From contig NZ_CP069213.1 of NCBI RefSeq assembly GCF_016834455.1, positions 2,108,501-2,172,500 of the forward strand: DNA of 64,000 bases, in the 5' to 3' direction. Below the pieces are notes generated by a model that did not search any database, was not told where the DNA came from, and worked only from the letters and a program-made list of their open reading frames with translations. How positions within the stretch are numbered: position 1 is the stretch's first letter; every line of letters begins with the position of its first letter. This stretch comes from Shewanella litorisediminis (GTDB lineage Bacteria > Pseudomonadota > Gammaproteobacteria > Enterobacterales > Shewanellaceae). The position numbers and the translations under genes are program-made. Below, piece by piece: positions 37,055-45,865 of the stretch.

Positions 37055-38681
37055 TCTGTGGTGCACAGCTGCAATTGCCAACCCTGTCTCCCTGCTGGCT
37101 GAGCAATGTCAGCAACTGACGTTGGCAAATGACTTTGCCGCATCCTTCGATTCAGTCAGCCTCAGCAGTATTCAGGACCCTCCATCGGCAGCCATTCAGG
37201 CGAGCCGGTTTGAGCGGCTCACCCTGGGGTTTAATAACCTTTCATCCCAGGTTAGCCTTTACCTCAGTGAGCCCCTTTCCAGAGACGACCGCGATCTTCT
37301 GGTTAACTGCCAAATTCGCCTCGCCGATGAAATCAGCCTGGTGTCATCCTCTGAAGCCTTTCTAAAGCTCGGTCTCAGGTTGCAAACCTATGGAGAGGCT
37401 GATAGCGCCGCACTGGGTAATACCTTGAACCGCATGGCGGTTTTGCGATTGTCATCCATGGACAAGGCGAGATTACACACCGCAGAAGCCAGCTTTATGA
37501 CCAGCCACAAGCGGGGAGAATTCAGTCTACATCCGGGCGATGACTGCAAAATAACCGATGAATCAAAATCATCTCAAGCCCAAATAAGCCATCGAATTGC
37601 GACCTACCTCAGTGAGCAAGCGGATGAGAACTGTCGCGAAAATGCCTGGAAGGCCTATCAAAGCAGAACAAAAACTTCGAGCCATGGTGCAATGAATGTG
37701 ATTCATGACATCAGAAAGTCTCAAGCCATGCAACAGGGATTTATCGACTACGCAAGCCTTGTACTCAAAGACACCTTCTTCGCCTCCCCCGACACTGCGG
37801 CAACATTTTTACAGGCCACTCGTCCCGATAAAACCCTCCCGCCATGGAATATTGGCCGGGCGTTAAAACAGGCCGAAGGCACCCGTCAACCCATCAACAG
37901 CAACTGGCTGTTAAAAGCACTGCTGGAGGAAGCACACTCTTTCGGTGTCAGGGTCGACTGGCTCAGCGACAAGCATTTACGGCTCTGGCTCGGCGGCAGG
38001 CTTCTTGGCGAGCTTGTCATCGCAACCGGTAAATCGCCAGCGTTTCAGCTTACCCGCCCCGGCATCTTCACGCGCCAGTTCGGTCAGGGACTGTTAATCA
38101 GCCCAGAGGAACTGAAAGGCCGTGGCGCCGCCGATGACTTTATCCACGCCTTTGCCCGTGCCATTGCGAGTTTAAGTCATACTCAGCGCCATTATTTGCT
38201 GGTGCGACAAAACGAGTATGACGACGGCCGCGCACTCGCGGCCACCTGGCTTGCGATAAAGCTCGGCAACAGGCTAAACGCACGACTGCCGGGCATGACG
38301 CCCAGAGAAGCCATAGTTACCGCCCATCGTCAGTCGCAGAACTACTACCGCGCTGCGCTGGCATTGGATTTCTATCGCCACAGGCCTGCCGGCATTGACA
38401 GATTCGCTGAACATTTCGAAGGTCTGTGGCCAGATGTTGATGCCCAGTATCAAAGTGCAGTTGCCTTGGTACAGCAAGGCCCCCTGCTTTACCGCGAGTT
38501 GTGGCAACAAAGACTCTCCCGCTTTATTGCAACCCACCAGCAGCCGAGTGATGAACAAGCTTTTGAACTGCTGCTTGTGAACCCGGACCAGCACTCTTTG
38601 TCGCTGCAACTCACCTCCCTGCTCGGTCGCAGCTATACGGCCGAGGAACTGATAAGGAGTATTGCCGATGACCTCCGCTAG
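37017..38681 (+). CDS. Exported M3-peptidase-like protein with a destroyed HExxH motif
   Basis: 554 residues with a cleavable signal peptide (MPKRISALTLTASLWCTAAIA). From about residue 205 the sequence follows the thimet-oligopeptidase (M3) pattern: 'ENCRENAWKAYQSRTK', then 'IRKSQAMQQGFIDYASLVL' with 'SPDTAATFL', as in oligopeptidase A/Dcp. Where M3 enzymes have HEFGH the protein reads HAFAR (about 377-381), so the catalytic Glu and the second zinc His are missing. It is also shorter than the usual 680 residues. It is probably a non-catalytic, peptide-binding relative, or a diverged enzyme. The start at 37017 is chosen for the signal peptide; it overlaps the ligase gene by 38 bases, implying coupling. 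The M3 relation is inferred by eye. Confidence 0.65.
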   Translation: MPKRISALTLTASLWCTAAIANPVSLLAEQCQQLTLANDFAASFDSVSLSSIQDPPSAAIQASRFERLTLGFNNLSSQVSLYLSEPLSRDDRDLLVNCQIRLADEISLVSSSEAFLKLGLRLQTYGEADSAALGNTLNRMAVLRLSSMDKARLHTAEASFMTSHKRGEFSLHPGDDCKITDESKSSQAQISHRIATYLSEQADENCRENAWKAYQSRTKTSSHGAMNVIHDIRKSQAMQQGFIDYASLVLKDTFFASPDTAATFLQATRPDKTLPPWNIGRALKQAEGTRQPINSNWLLKALLEEAHSFGVRVDWLSDKHLRLWLGGRLLGELVIATGKSPAFQLTRPGIFTRQFGQGLLISPEELKGRGAADDFIHAFARAIASLSHTQRHYLLVRQNEYDDGRALAATWLAIKLGNRLNARLPGMTPREAIVTAHRQSQNYYRAALALDFYRHRPAGIDRFAEHFEGLWPDVDAQYQSAVALVQQGPLLYRELWQQRLSRFIATHQQPSDEQAFELLLVNPDQHSLSLQLTSLLGRSYTAEELIRSIADDLR

Positions 38682-39792
38682 CCATATTCGCGCCCTGTTG
38701 CTTTGTGCCTGCATCCTGCCCGTGGCCAACGCCGCTGACATAAAAGAAAGCAAAAAGGCAGCCCAACCATTGGATGCAACACAGGTTTATCAAGCCATTA
38801 AACAGGAACTGGAAGCCAATCTGTTTGAGTTGCCGCCCCGGGTGCAGGGCCACTATGGCATCCGCATGTACCGCATGACCGGCGATGAGAAGTATGCCAA
38901 CGCGGCATTGGTGGATTTGTTCGCAGTCACTGAGTCTCAGGCCTACTATGCCTGTAACCTGGATAAGCCTGGCTTTATCAGCACCGCTGCGGAAGAAGCG
39001 ATTGCGGCATTGGGCAAGGGCCCAAGGGCAACAGCCCGCAAAAAAGCACTCGACGATTTCCCGGAGTTTTTGTTTTACACCGACGTGCTGCTCAGATTTG
39101 GCAGCAGAATCGATGAATTTGGTCTCCTGGGGCCGTGCCATGACAAGATGATAGCGGCCCTTAAGGCCACAGATCTTAAGCGCGGTTTGACCTCACCGGA
39201 CATGATTGAATCCTGGGCGGCCCAGCTTGCCAACTATGTTTATTGGGCGAAACAACTGGGGGTGGGCGACTATCTGAAAGACTACCGTGACGCCTTTAAC
39301 AGGGTGTACCCCGATAGCCGTGACAAACGCCTGGACAAGGCGCAGTTTCGCAACAAGCTCTACGGCATGACCCACTTTGTATTCGCCGCCAGCGGTTATT
39401 ATCAGTCCCCCGTTGATGCCACAGAGTTTGCCTGGGTGTTGGATTATTTTGAGGCCAACATCGACCGCATCCTCAAAGACGGCACAAACGACATCATCGC
39501 CGAAGTAGGTGTCAGCTTTTTGTTGGCAGGAAAGGGCGACAGCCATGTCGTCAGTCAAACACGCCGTCATATCGTCAATGCCTTTGACAAGAAGCACGAC
39601 ATCATCCCCTCGCCAAGAGGCAATCCGGACTTGGCGTTGGGAGAGCACAGAAATATGCTCGCCATGATGCTGCTTCGGTGGCCAGAGACGCTGACCCCCG
39701 GGCCTTATTTGGCCGAGCTTAAAGCCACAAAGAAATCCCTGCCCAAAATGGTGTCTCCCAAACCTGCTCTTTCCGGCGAACCGGCCAACTGA
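38668..39792 (+). CDS. DUF3541-type exported protein of unknown function
   Basis: 374 residues. A signal peptide (MTSASHIRALLLCACILPVANA) precedes a mostly helical domain that resembles an alpha/alpha-toroid repeat ('RMYRMTGDEKYANAALVDL', 'WAAQLANYVYWAKQLGV'). It matches the character of the DUF3541 family known from Vibrio and Shewanella; no catalytic motif stands out. AGGAG lies eight bases upstream of the ATG at 38668. It overlaps the pseudo-M3 gene by 14 bases and is the last gene of the run; a terminator lies at 39865-39910. Its linkage to the peptide-ligase genes is its best functional clue. Confidence 0.72.
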   Translation: MTSASHIRALLLCACILPVANAADIKESKKAAQPLDATQVYQAIKQELEANLFELPPRVQGHYGIRMYRMTGDEKYANAALVDLFAVTESQAYYACNLDKPGFISTAAEEAIAALGKGPRATARKKALDDFPEFLFYTDVLLRFGSRIDEFGLLGPCHDKMIAALKATDLKRGLTSPDMIESWAAQLANYVYWAKQLGVGDYLKDYRDAFNRVYPDSRDKRLDKAQFRNKLYGMTHFVFAASGYYQSPVDATEFAWVLDYFEANIDRILKDGTNDIIAEVGVSFLLAGKGDSHVVSQTRRHIVNAFDKKHDIIPSPRGNPDLALGEHRNMLAMMLLRWPETLTPGPYLAELKATKKSLPKMVSPKPALSGEPAN

Positions 39793-39864
39793 CGCACAGA
39801 CCCAAAGTGGCTTAATCGGCACACAGCCCAGCGCCGAGCATAAGGTGAATGAAAAGGCCGGTCA

Positions 39865-39910
39865 AAAGACCAGTCCAAAGACCAGAAACCCCGGCTTTGG
39901 ACTGGCCTTT
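39865..39910 (+). terminator. Probable Rho-independent terminator
   Basis: AAAGACCAGTCCAAAG and CTTTGGACTGGCCTTT form a 16-bp stem with one A-C mismatch and a 14-base loop, 73 bases after the DUF3541 gene. The T tract is short, so efficiency is uncertain. Confidence 0.6.
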
Positions 39911-40025
39911 AGGTGACATATGATTGCCAGAGTTATGCTTACAGCACTTGGTTACCGTATTTTTTTATTGCAAAAAATCGAATCGAAAGTGCAGTATTAA
40001 GCAAACTTCTTTCGATGTAATCGCG

Positions 40026-40931
40026 ATGTTCAGAGCAAAATCTACCTTGGAGCAATGGCGTATTCTGCAGGCTGTGGTTGACCACGGCGGCTATGCACAG
40101 GCTGCCACAGCCCTTAACAAGAGTCAGTCCTCTCTCAACCATGCGGTCGCGAAATTACAGCATCAACTGGGCGTCGAATTATTGGAAGTTCGGGGACGCA
40201 AAGCCTACCTGACGCCGCGAGGGGAAGTGCTGCTCAGACGCAGCCGCTACATTACCCAGTCTGTAATGGAGCTCGAGCAACTTGCCACCAACCTCGAGCG
40301 CGGCTGGGAACCGAGCCTGACCATAGCAAGAGAGATAATCTATCCCATGGATAAGCTCATTGCGGCCATCAATGCCTTTTTACCCAACGCCAGAGGTACC
40401 CGGGTATCAGTTATCGATTCTGTGCTCAATGGCACCCACGAGCTGGTTGAAGAAAACAAGGTCGATATCGCGCTCTGTGGCGGTAATCCGCCTAAAGGAC
40501 ACCTAGCCCAGCCCCTTTGTGTCACCGAGATGATTTTGGTCTGTCACCCCTCCAACCCGCTTGCCGCTGAACCCAAGATCCACGATGACAAGTTTCTTGC
40601 CCAGCAGTTGCAAATCGTCATCCGGGACACTGCCGCCAAAACAAACAAAGATATGGGCTGGCTAAAAGCAGAGCAGCGCTGGACGGTGAGCAATTTCCAT
40701 GAAGCGAAAGCCATTTTGTGTTCCGGCAGTGGTTTTTGCTGGTTGCCGAAAGAATTGGTGGAAAAAGAATTGGCCAGTGGGGAACTCGTCAGGCTATACC
40801 TGACCGGGAGTGAGTCGCGTAAGGTGCCCATCAATCTGGTGGTTCCCAACAGAGACGATCAGGGCCCTGCCGGCGAAGCGCTGGAGCTGCTTATCCTTGC
40901 CCAGCACGGCATCTCATGCCAGCGCCAATAA
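40026..40931 (+). CDS. LysR family transcriptional regulator
   Basis: 301 residues. The N-terminal winged helix (about 5-65) reads 'LEQWRILQAVVDHGGYAQAAT' around the usual LysR helix-turn-helix, followed by 'SQSSLNHAVAKLQHQLGVELLE'. A periplasmic-binding-protein-like effector domain follows (about 90-295). The start at 40026 gives the normal LysR length; the frame is open 34 codons upstream without family residues. Its target is unknown. It follows the DUF3541 gene on the same strand after a probable terminator and converges with the SprA-like gene, overlapping it by 18 bases at the 3' ends. Confidence 0.93.
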   Translation: MFRAKSTLEQWRILQAVVDHGGYAQAATALNKSQSSLNHAVAKLQHQLGVELLEVRGRKAYLTPRGEVLLRRSRYITQSVMELEQLATNLERGWEPSLTIAREIIYPMDKLIAAINAFLPNARGTRVSVIDSVLNGTHELVEENKVDIALCGGNPPKGHLAQPLCVTEMILVCHPSNPLAAEPKIHDDKFLAQQLQIVIRDTAAKTNKDMGWLKAEQRWTVSNFHEAKAILCSGSGFCWLPKELVEKELASGELVRLYLTGSESRKVPINLVVPNRDDQGPAGEALELLILAQHGISCQRQ

Positions 40932-42626
40932 TGGGGATGAGTTATTCTCCTGGCGTTGAAGCTTATCGTTTTCGCGTTGAGTCTTTTCGTTGGCGGCAAG
41001 ATACGCCAGTATCGCTCTCGGTGGCCCGAGCTTACTGATATCGGTAGTGCGTGAATTATTCTGCACCAGTCCTGCGCCATCAGAGACTGCAGCTGCGTCA
41101 TTGTCAACGGACCCGGAGTTTGGAACCACAGCGTCGTTAACGTCGCTGTCGCCAAGGTCACTTTGGCTCCGGGCGGTATTGTTTACGCCCTCAAGGGTTT
41201 GAGCCAACGAGGCCTTAACGCGCGCCGACAATGCCTCCACAAAACCGCTATTGCCCTCTTCTTTGCTCAATGCTCCCGATGGGTCAAGATTCGTGCCCAC
41301 TGAAGGTGTTACCGGCTCAAACGCCGGTATTTCATCAATAGCATTTTGAGCTTCCAATAAAGGAGAAAGCTCGTCCCGGGTCGGCATGGCCGCTCTGCGC
41401 TCTGCGGCCAACTCATCCTTGGCCAGTTCAATCTTTCTCAGGGCCTCTGCCGCCACGCGCAGATCCGCTTGTGACGGATTTACCGGGGCCATAGCAGCGG
41501 CATATACCTGCTGCATCTTATTGATTGTCGCCTGTGGATTACCATGGACAGTGGAAATATCAATGGAGACCTCACCGCCGGTGGCGTATCTCTTACCATC
41601 GGGGCCAAGTTCGTAGTCGAAACTGGGGGCCCGGGCAAATTGTCCGCCAACGGCGGCATGGGCTCTTTCGTGGGCCAGTACTTCTGCTTGTCTGGCTTCA
41701 AGCTGACGAACTTCCATTTCCTGCTGACGCACTTTTACCTGCTCACGGCGCTGATTGGCACTTTCGCGGGCACGGGCCTGGGCATTGGTTTCCTCTTGCG
41801 TTTGACCGGCAGCGCTTTTTGCCACAGAAGAACCAGCATCGCCTCCGAATACCTCAGCAAGCTTTTGTTGCCTTGCCTCATTAATGGCCTTTGGGTCTTC
41901 CCGGCCAAATATACCGGTATTAAACGCCTCTTCTTTACCGGACTGACTGCCATCGGCTGCGCCTGTATCAAATACTGCGTTCAGCGCAGATATCTGGCTT
42001 GAACCAGCACTGTTTCTATTGGCAACGCCATCCACGGCGGATTGATTTGTGGCGGTAAAGATGTTGGCGGTATGGTTATCGCCGGTACCAGGGTTCCCAA
42101 TTCCCCGAGGTGGGCTTAACTGAGTACCCGGATAAACGCTGCTTCGAGGCTCACTTGCCGCAAAGGGCTTAACCCCGGGCAATGCCCCGACACTCTGCGC
42201 CCCTGTCAGCAGGTTAAATTGCCCGATGGCAACATCAGCACCCAGTGCTGAATCACCATCGAATAGCCCGGCCACCGCAGACTTAACCTTTGTTTGACCG
42301 ATGCCTTCAGTTACTGAAGGTAAAGTGGCCGAAATCGGCGTTGATTTCAGTGGCAGGCTTTCGCCCAATGAACTTGCAGCCGTGCCAACTGACGCACTGG
42401 GAGTTGCAGCGCCTTGGGAGGTTGTTCGCGGTAAAGTAACCTGGGGCGCAGGAACGCCGTGAGCAGGTGCAGTATTTGAGGGGGACTTTAGCGATAAATC
42501 GGATGCAACAGAGGACGACGAAGATGAGTTCTTCGCGGTCTTGGCAGCATCAAGATGCCCGGCGTAGGGCTGCCGGGCAACGCCTGTTGACGCCGCATGA
42601 TTGACAGACAGCGCCTGGGAGGACAT
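40914..42626 (-). CDS. Putative SprA-like metalloprotease (CJM1_0395-type)
   Basis: 570 residues. The first 240 residues are low-complexity, Ser/Ala/Thr/Pro-rich and probably disordered. A Gln/Arg/Glu-rich coiled coil (about 280-318) then runs straight into a HExxH zinc motif, HERAH at 319-323 (VLAHERAHAAVGG), followed by 'SFDYELGPDGKRYATGGEV' and 'DPQATINKMQQV'-like sequence. This is the compact conserved core of the SprA-related family, whose substrate is not known. The C-terminal 150 residues are again low-complexity. No signal peptide is seen. It is five bases downstream of the 83-residue gene and probably cotranscribed with it. Confidence 0.85.
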   Translation of the reverse strand: MSSQALSVNHAASTGVARQPYAGHLDAAKTAKNSSSSSSVASDLSLKSPSNTAPAHGVPAPQVTLPRTTSQGAATPSASVGTAASSLGESLPLKSTPISATLPSVTEGIGQTKVKSAVAGLFDGDSALGADVAIGQFNLLTGAQSVGALPGVKPFAASEPRSSVYPGTQLSPPRGIGNPGTGDNHTANIFTATNQSAVDGVANRNSAGSSQISALNAVFDTGAADGSQSGKEEAFNTGIFGREDPKAINEARQQKLAEVFGGDAGSSVAKSAAGQTQEETNAQARARESANQRREQVKVRQQEMEVRQLEARQAEVLAHERAHAAVGGQFARAPSFDYELGPDGKRYATGGEVSIDISTVHGNPQATINKMQQVYAAAMAPVNPSQADLRVAAEALRKIELAKDELAAERRAAMPTRDELSPLLEAQNAIDEIPAFEPVTPSVGTNLDPSGALSKEEGNSGFVEALSARVKASLAQTLEGVNNTARSQSDLGDSDVNDAVVPNSGSVDNDAAAVSDGAGLVQNNSRTTDISKLGPPRAILAYLAANEKTQRENDKLQRQENNSSPLLALA

Positions 42627-42631
42627 GGCAC

Positions 42632-42883
42632 TTACACTTTGATGTCTATGATAGTACCAATAGTCTCGTCGGCCTTATCAATCACCTCGGCCGAAGCCTC
42701 TGCCTGATTAACCGATTGGGTGGCCTTAACCAGTGCGTCAGTCTTATCGGGCGCGTCAGACTTAAGCTCAGCACCTTGTTTGGCAGGCTCGGCGCGCGCC
42801 ACGTCAATGGTTGCCTGAGTTAAACCACTTTGGGCGCTGTTAAAGCCATTAACACCCGATACGGATGCAGGTGGTATTTGCAT
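42632..42883 (-). CDS. Small hypothetical protein upstream of the SprA-like gene
   Basis: 83 residues, no signal peptide, no Cys, hydrophilic with a helical Ala/Val/Asp-rich second half ending 'ETIGTIIDIKV'. The pattern (N-terminal Gly/Ser/Gln-rich, then a helix ending in a short hydrophobic strand) recalls small motility-associated proteins, but no family was recognised with confidence. A strong ribosome binding site (GGAGGA) lies six bases before the ATG. It is the first gene of a two-gene unit with the SprA-like protease, so a partner or substrate role is possible. Confidence 0.7.
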   Translation of the reverse strand: MQIPPASVSGVNGFNSAQSGLTQATIDVARAEPAKQGAELKSDAPDKTDALVKATQSVNQAEASAEVIDKADETIGTIIDIKV

Positions 42884-42986
42884 GGCTTCCTCCAGAATAG
42901 GTTGTGGTAATCGCTTTTGATGATCGGGTCAATTATTGGCCAAAACCAGAGCGAACGCCAGTAAAAATAGAACCTGCACGGCGAAT

Positions 42987-44102
42987 TTACCACTGGGATT
43001 CCCAGTCCTTCCACACAGGATTAAGCCCCCTCGCCTTCAGCACTGCGGCTATCTGGGCCGCGCTTCTCTCATCACTGATTTCAAACTGATCCAAATGGGT
43101 ATTAGGCTCGGAATAGCCCCCCGGCGATGTGGCACTGCCGGCGCTGGTTTGGGTGATCCCAAGGGCAAACAGATTGTCGCGAAATTCAGGGCGCTCGCGG
43201 GTAGAGAGACTGATATCCAGCGCTTCATTAAACAGCCTGAAGGCACAAATCATCTGCACCAGCCCTTTATCGCTGATCTCGGTTTTGGGCGCCACGCCGC
43301 CAGTACAGGGCCTGAGCCTTGGCAGGGAAATACTGTAGCGAGTGCGCCAATACTTTCGCTCTAGGTAATCAAGATGATAGCCCATGAGGAGCGCATCGAG
43401 CCGCCAGTCATCGAGCCCCAGCAGTACCCCGAGGCCTATCTTGTCGACCCCGGCCAACGCCAGTCTGTCGGGCGTATCCAGGCGCCAGATAAAATCCATT
43501 TTCTTGCCGCGGGTGTGATGCTCAGCGTAGGTCATGCGCTGATAGGTTTCCTGATAGATCATCACCGCATCCAGCCCCAGGGTTACCAGCTCCCGGTACT
43601 CATGCTCTGCAAGGGGCTGCACTTCCATGGCCACATAGGAAAAGGCGCGCTTTACCTCGGGCAGTACCTCGCGAAAATACCCCATGCCGACCTTGGTTTC
43701 ATGCTCGCCGGAGACCAGCAGCACCGAGTCATAGCCCATGGCCTTGATAGCGGCCATTTCGCGGGCAAGTTCTGTGTTATCAAGTGTCTTACGTTTAATG
43801 CGGTTACTCATTGAAAAACCACAGTAATCACACTCGTTTGCACACAGGTTCGATACATAAAGCGGCAGGTACATACCCACACTGGCACCAAAGCGCTTAC
43901 GGGTAAGTTGCATGCTCTTTTGTGCCATCTGCTCAATGTAGGGCTCGGCCGCAGGAGACAAGAGCGCGAGCAGTGCATTCAGGTTACCCGCAGGTGCCCG
44001 TAGCGCCGCCTCCACATCAAGTGCTGTGGCCGAGTAGAGCTTAAGCCTCAAACTGTCGGGGTTGAGGCGCGCAAATGCGTCAGAGAAATACCCTTCGCTC
44101 AT
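42987..44102 (-). CDS. thiH: 2-iminoacetate synthase ThiH
   Basis: 371-residue radical SAM enzyme that splits tyrosine to dehydroglycine for thiazole synthesis. The C-x3-C-x2-C cluster motif is CANECDYC near residue 88, and the C-terminal 'PCTGGVAPK' and '[12 protein letters not shown]' segments are typical. ThiH usually marks anaerobic-capable bacteria; oxygen-dependent ThiO is absent here. It overlaps thiG by four bases (ATGA) and is the last gene of the thi operon. Confidence 0.97.
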   Translation of the reverse strand: MSEGYFSDAFARLNPDSLRLKLYSATALDVEAALRAPAGNLNALLALLSPAAEPYIEQMAQKSMQLTRKRFGASVGMYLPLYVSNLCANECDYCGFSMSNRIKRKTLDNTELAREMAAIKAMGYDSVLLVSGEHETKVGMGYFREVLPEVKRAFSYVAMEVQPLAEHEYRELVTLGLDAVMIYQETYQRMTYAEHHTRGKKMDFIWRLDTPDRLALAGVDKIGLGVLLGLDDWRLDALLMGYHLDYLERKYWRTRYSISLPRLRPCTGGVAPKTEISDKGLVQMICAFRLFNEALDISLSTRERPEFRDNLFALGITQTSAGSATSPGGYSEPNTHLDQFEISDERSAAQIAAVLKARGLNPVWKDWESQW

Positions 44103-44914
44103 AGCACCTTACCCAACTCGTCCATAGGTACCAAGCCCGTGTCTACTGGTTCTGAGTGTAAAAAACCGGTCAGGGGGCTGGTTTCGTGGGCATGCAGGCT
44201 CTTGCTGCCAAGTCCGGCCAAATAGGCTTCACGGCCAATTTGCACCGCCAGCGCAAAGGCTCTGGCCATTCGCACAGGATCGGTGCTCGAGGCTATGGCG
44301 GTATTCACCAGCACCGCATCTGCGCCAAGCTCCATCGCCTCACAGGCGTGGGACGGCGCGCCAATACCCGCGTCCACCACCACAGGTATATTGGCCTGCT
44401 CAATGATGATTTTCAAAAACTCACGGCTGACAAGGCCCTGATTGGAGCCGATGGGGCTGCCAAGGGGCATTACCGCCGCGCAGCCAATCTCTTCAAGACG
44501 ACGGCACAGCACTGGGTCGGCATGCACATATGGCAGTACCTTAAAACCCTGGCTCACCAGCTCTTTGGCGGCGGCAAAGGTTTCCATGGGATCTGGCATC
44601 AGGTACTTGGGATCCGGGTGGATCTCAAGCTTTAGCCACGTTGTGCCCAGCATCTCCCGGGCAAGGTTAGCGGCGAATATCGCCTCTTTGGCATTGCGGG
44701 CACCGGAGGTATTGGGCAACAGCCGCACACCGCGCTCCAACAGCGGCGCCAGAATATCATCGCTGCCGGCGTTAAAGTCCACCCGCTTCATGGCGAGGGT
44801 AACCAGCTCGCTGCCGCTGGCAGCAATGGCCTCCTGCATCTGCTTACCCGAAGCAAACTTGCCGGTGCCGGTAAACAGCCTTGAACTAAATTCCGTGTCT
44901 GCAATCTTCAGCAT
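44099..44914 (-). CDS. thiG: Thiazole synthase ThiG
   Basis: 271-residue TIM-barrel enzyme that builds the thiazole phosphate from deoxyxylulose phosphate, dehydroglycine and ThiS-thiocarboxylate. The Schiff-base lysine is in '[16 protein letters not shown]' and phosphate-binding segments are '[11 protein letters not shown]' and '[11 protein letters not shown]'. The start at 44914 is fixed by GGAGG upstream; the frame continues upstream across thiS but those residues are not ThiG-like. Confidence 0.97.
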   Translation of the reverse strand: MLKIADTEFSSRLFTGTGKFASGKQMQEAIAASGSELVTLAMKRVDFNAGSDDILAPLLERGVRLLPNTSGARNAKEAIFAANLAREMLGTTWLKLEIHPDPKYLMPDPMETFAAAKELVSQGFKVLPYVHADPVLCRRLEEIGCAAVMPLGSPIGSNQGLVSREFLKIIIEQANIPVVVDAGIGAPSHACEAMELGADAVLVNTAIASSTDPVRMARAFALAVQIGREAYLAGLGSKSLHAHETSPLTGFLHSEPVDTGLVPMDELGKVL

Positions 44915-44915
44915 C

Positions 44916-45119
44916 TCAGCCTCCTGCCACTGCTGCAAAAAATTCAACGGCATCATTGTGTTTAAGATGAATATGTTCCCAGCGATGCCGCGGCACCACT
45001 TCACCATTTAGCACCAGGGCGATATGGCTATCGCGCTCGCAGTGATGTTTGACCAAACTCGCCAAATCCTGGCCGTCGGTTAATGGATGGGATTGACCGT
45101 TAACACTGATACTCAGCAT
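44916..45119 (-). CDS. thiS: Sulfur carrier protein ThiS
   Basis: 67-residue ubiquitin-like sulfur carrier ending in the diagnostic Gly-Gly (FFAAVAGG). ThiF adenylates this C-terminus and it is then converted to a thiocarboxylate used by ThiG. The ATG has GCAAGG upstream and overlaps thiF by seven bases; thiG begins two bases after its stop. Confidence 0.96.
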   Translation of the reverse strand: MLSISVNGQSHPLTDGQDLASLVKHHCERDSHIALVLNGEVVPRHRWEHIHLKHNDAVEFFAAVAGG

Positions 45120-45865
45120 GCCTTGCGCTCCTTGTCCTTACCACAAACCGGGCAAAGGGGATCGGCAGGCACCCTGGCTTCATGCCAGCGAAAATGCCTG
45201 AAATCGAATCGCTGCAGGCGTCCAGCCTCGCAGGGAAATTGAAGTAGTTCATTCAAACAAAGTTGCGCCTGCATCGAGGCGACAATAGCCACCGCGGGCC
45301 CCATCACCCCAACAGAAGCGCAGTTTTGCGCCGATGTGGTGCCGGGGGGGAACAGACACTGATAGCAGCCGCCCTCGCCGGGCCTTTGCACAAACAAAAG
45401 CCCGTCGAAACCGGCAATGGCGCCGCTGATAAGCGCCTTGCCATGCTTTGCGCAGTACGCGGAAATGAGATGGCGCGCCGCAAAGTTATCGGTGCAATCG
45501 AGCACCAGGTCGGCGTTATCGAGCTCAGTTAACGTCTCGCAGTTAAGCTCGCCACACACAGATACCCTTAAGCCGGGCTCTCGGGCCTGTAAGCGCGCGG
45601 CCGCCACCCCGGCTTTGGCTTTGCCCAAATCCGCGTCGCAAAAAAGCATCTGGCGCGGCAGATTGGAAAGCTCCACGCTATCGGCATCGAACAGTGACAA
45701 GTGGCCCACTCCTGCCGCTGCAAGCAACATAGCGGCCTGACAGCCAAGGCCACCCACACCCACTATGGCCACATGGGCGCGCCTTAGTCTGAGCTGCCCG
45801 TCTTCGCCGCATTCCGGCAGCAAAATTTGCCGCGAGTAGCGGATAAAGTCTTTATCAGCGAGCAT
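45113..45865 (-). CDS. thiF: ThiS adenylyltransferase ThiF
   Basis: 250-residue E1-like enzyme that activates the C-terminus of ThiS with ATP. Features: 'RYSRQILLPECGEDGQLRL', the nucleotide-binding 'VGVGGLGCQAAMLLAAAG', 'DADSVELSNLPRQ', a 'CQCLFP'-like segment, and a [13 protein letters not shown] zinc tail. The start at 45865 has GGGAG seven bases upstream and overlaps the thiDE stop by 11 bases; an upstream codon at 45883 is less likely. Confidence 0.95.
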   Translation of the reverse strand: MLADKDFIRYSRQILLPECGEDGQLRLRRAHVAIVGVGGLGCQAAMLLAAAGVGHLSLFDADSVELSNLPRQMLFCDADLGKAKAGVAAARLQAREPGLRVSVCGELNCETLTELDNADLVLDCTDNFAARHLISAYCAKHGKALISGAIAGFDGLLFVQRPGEGGCYQCLFPPGTTSAQNCASVGVMGPAVAIVASMQAQLCLNELLQFPCEAGRLQRFDFRHFRWHEARVPADPLCPVCGKDKERKAC

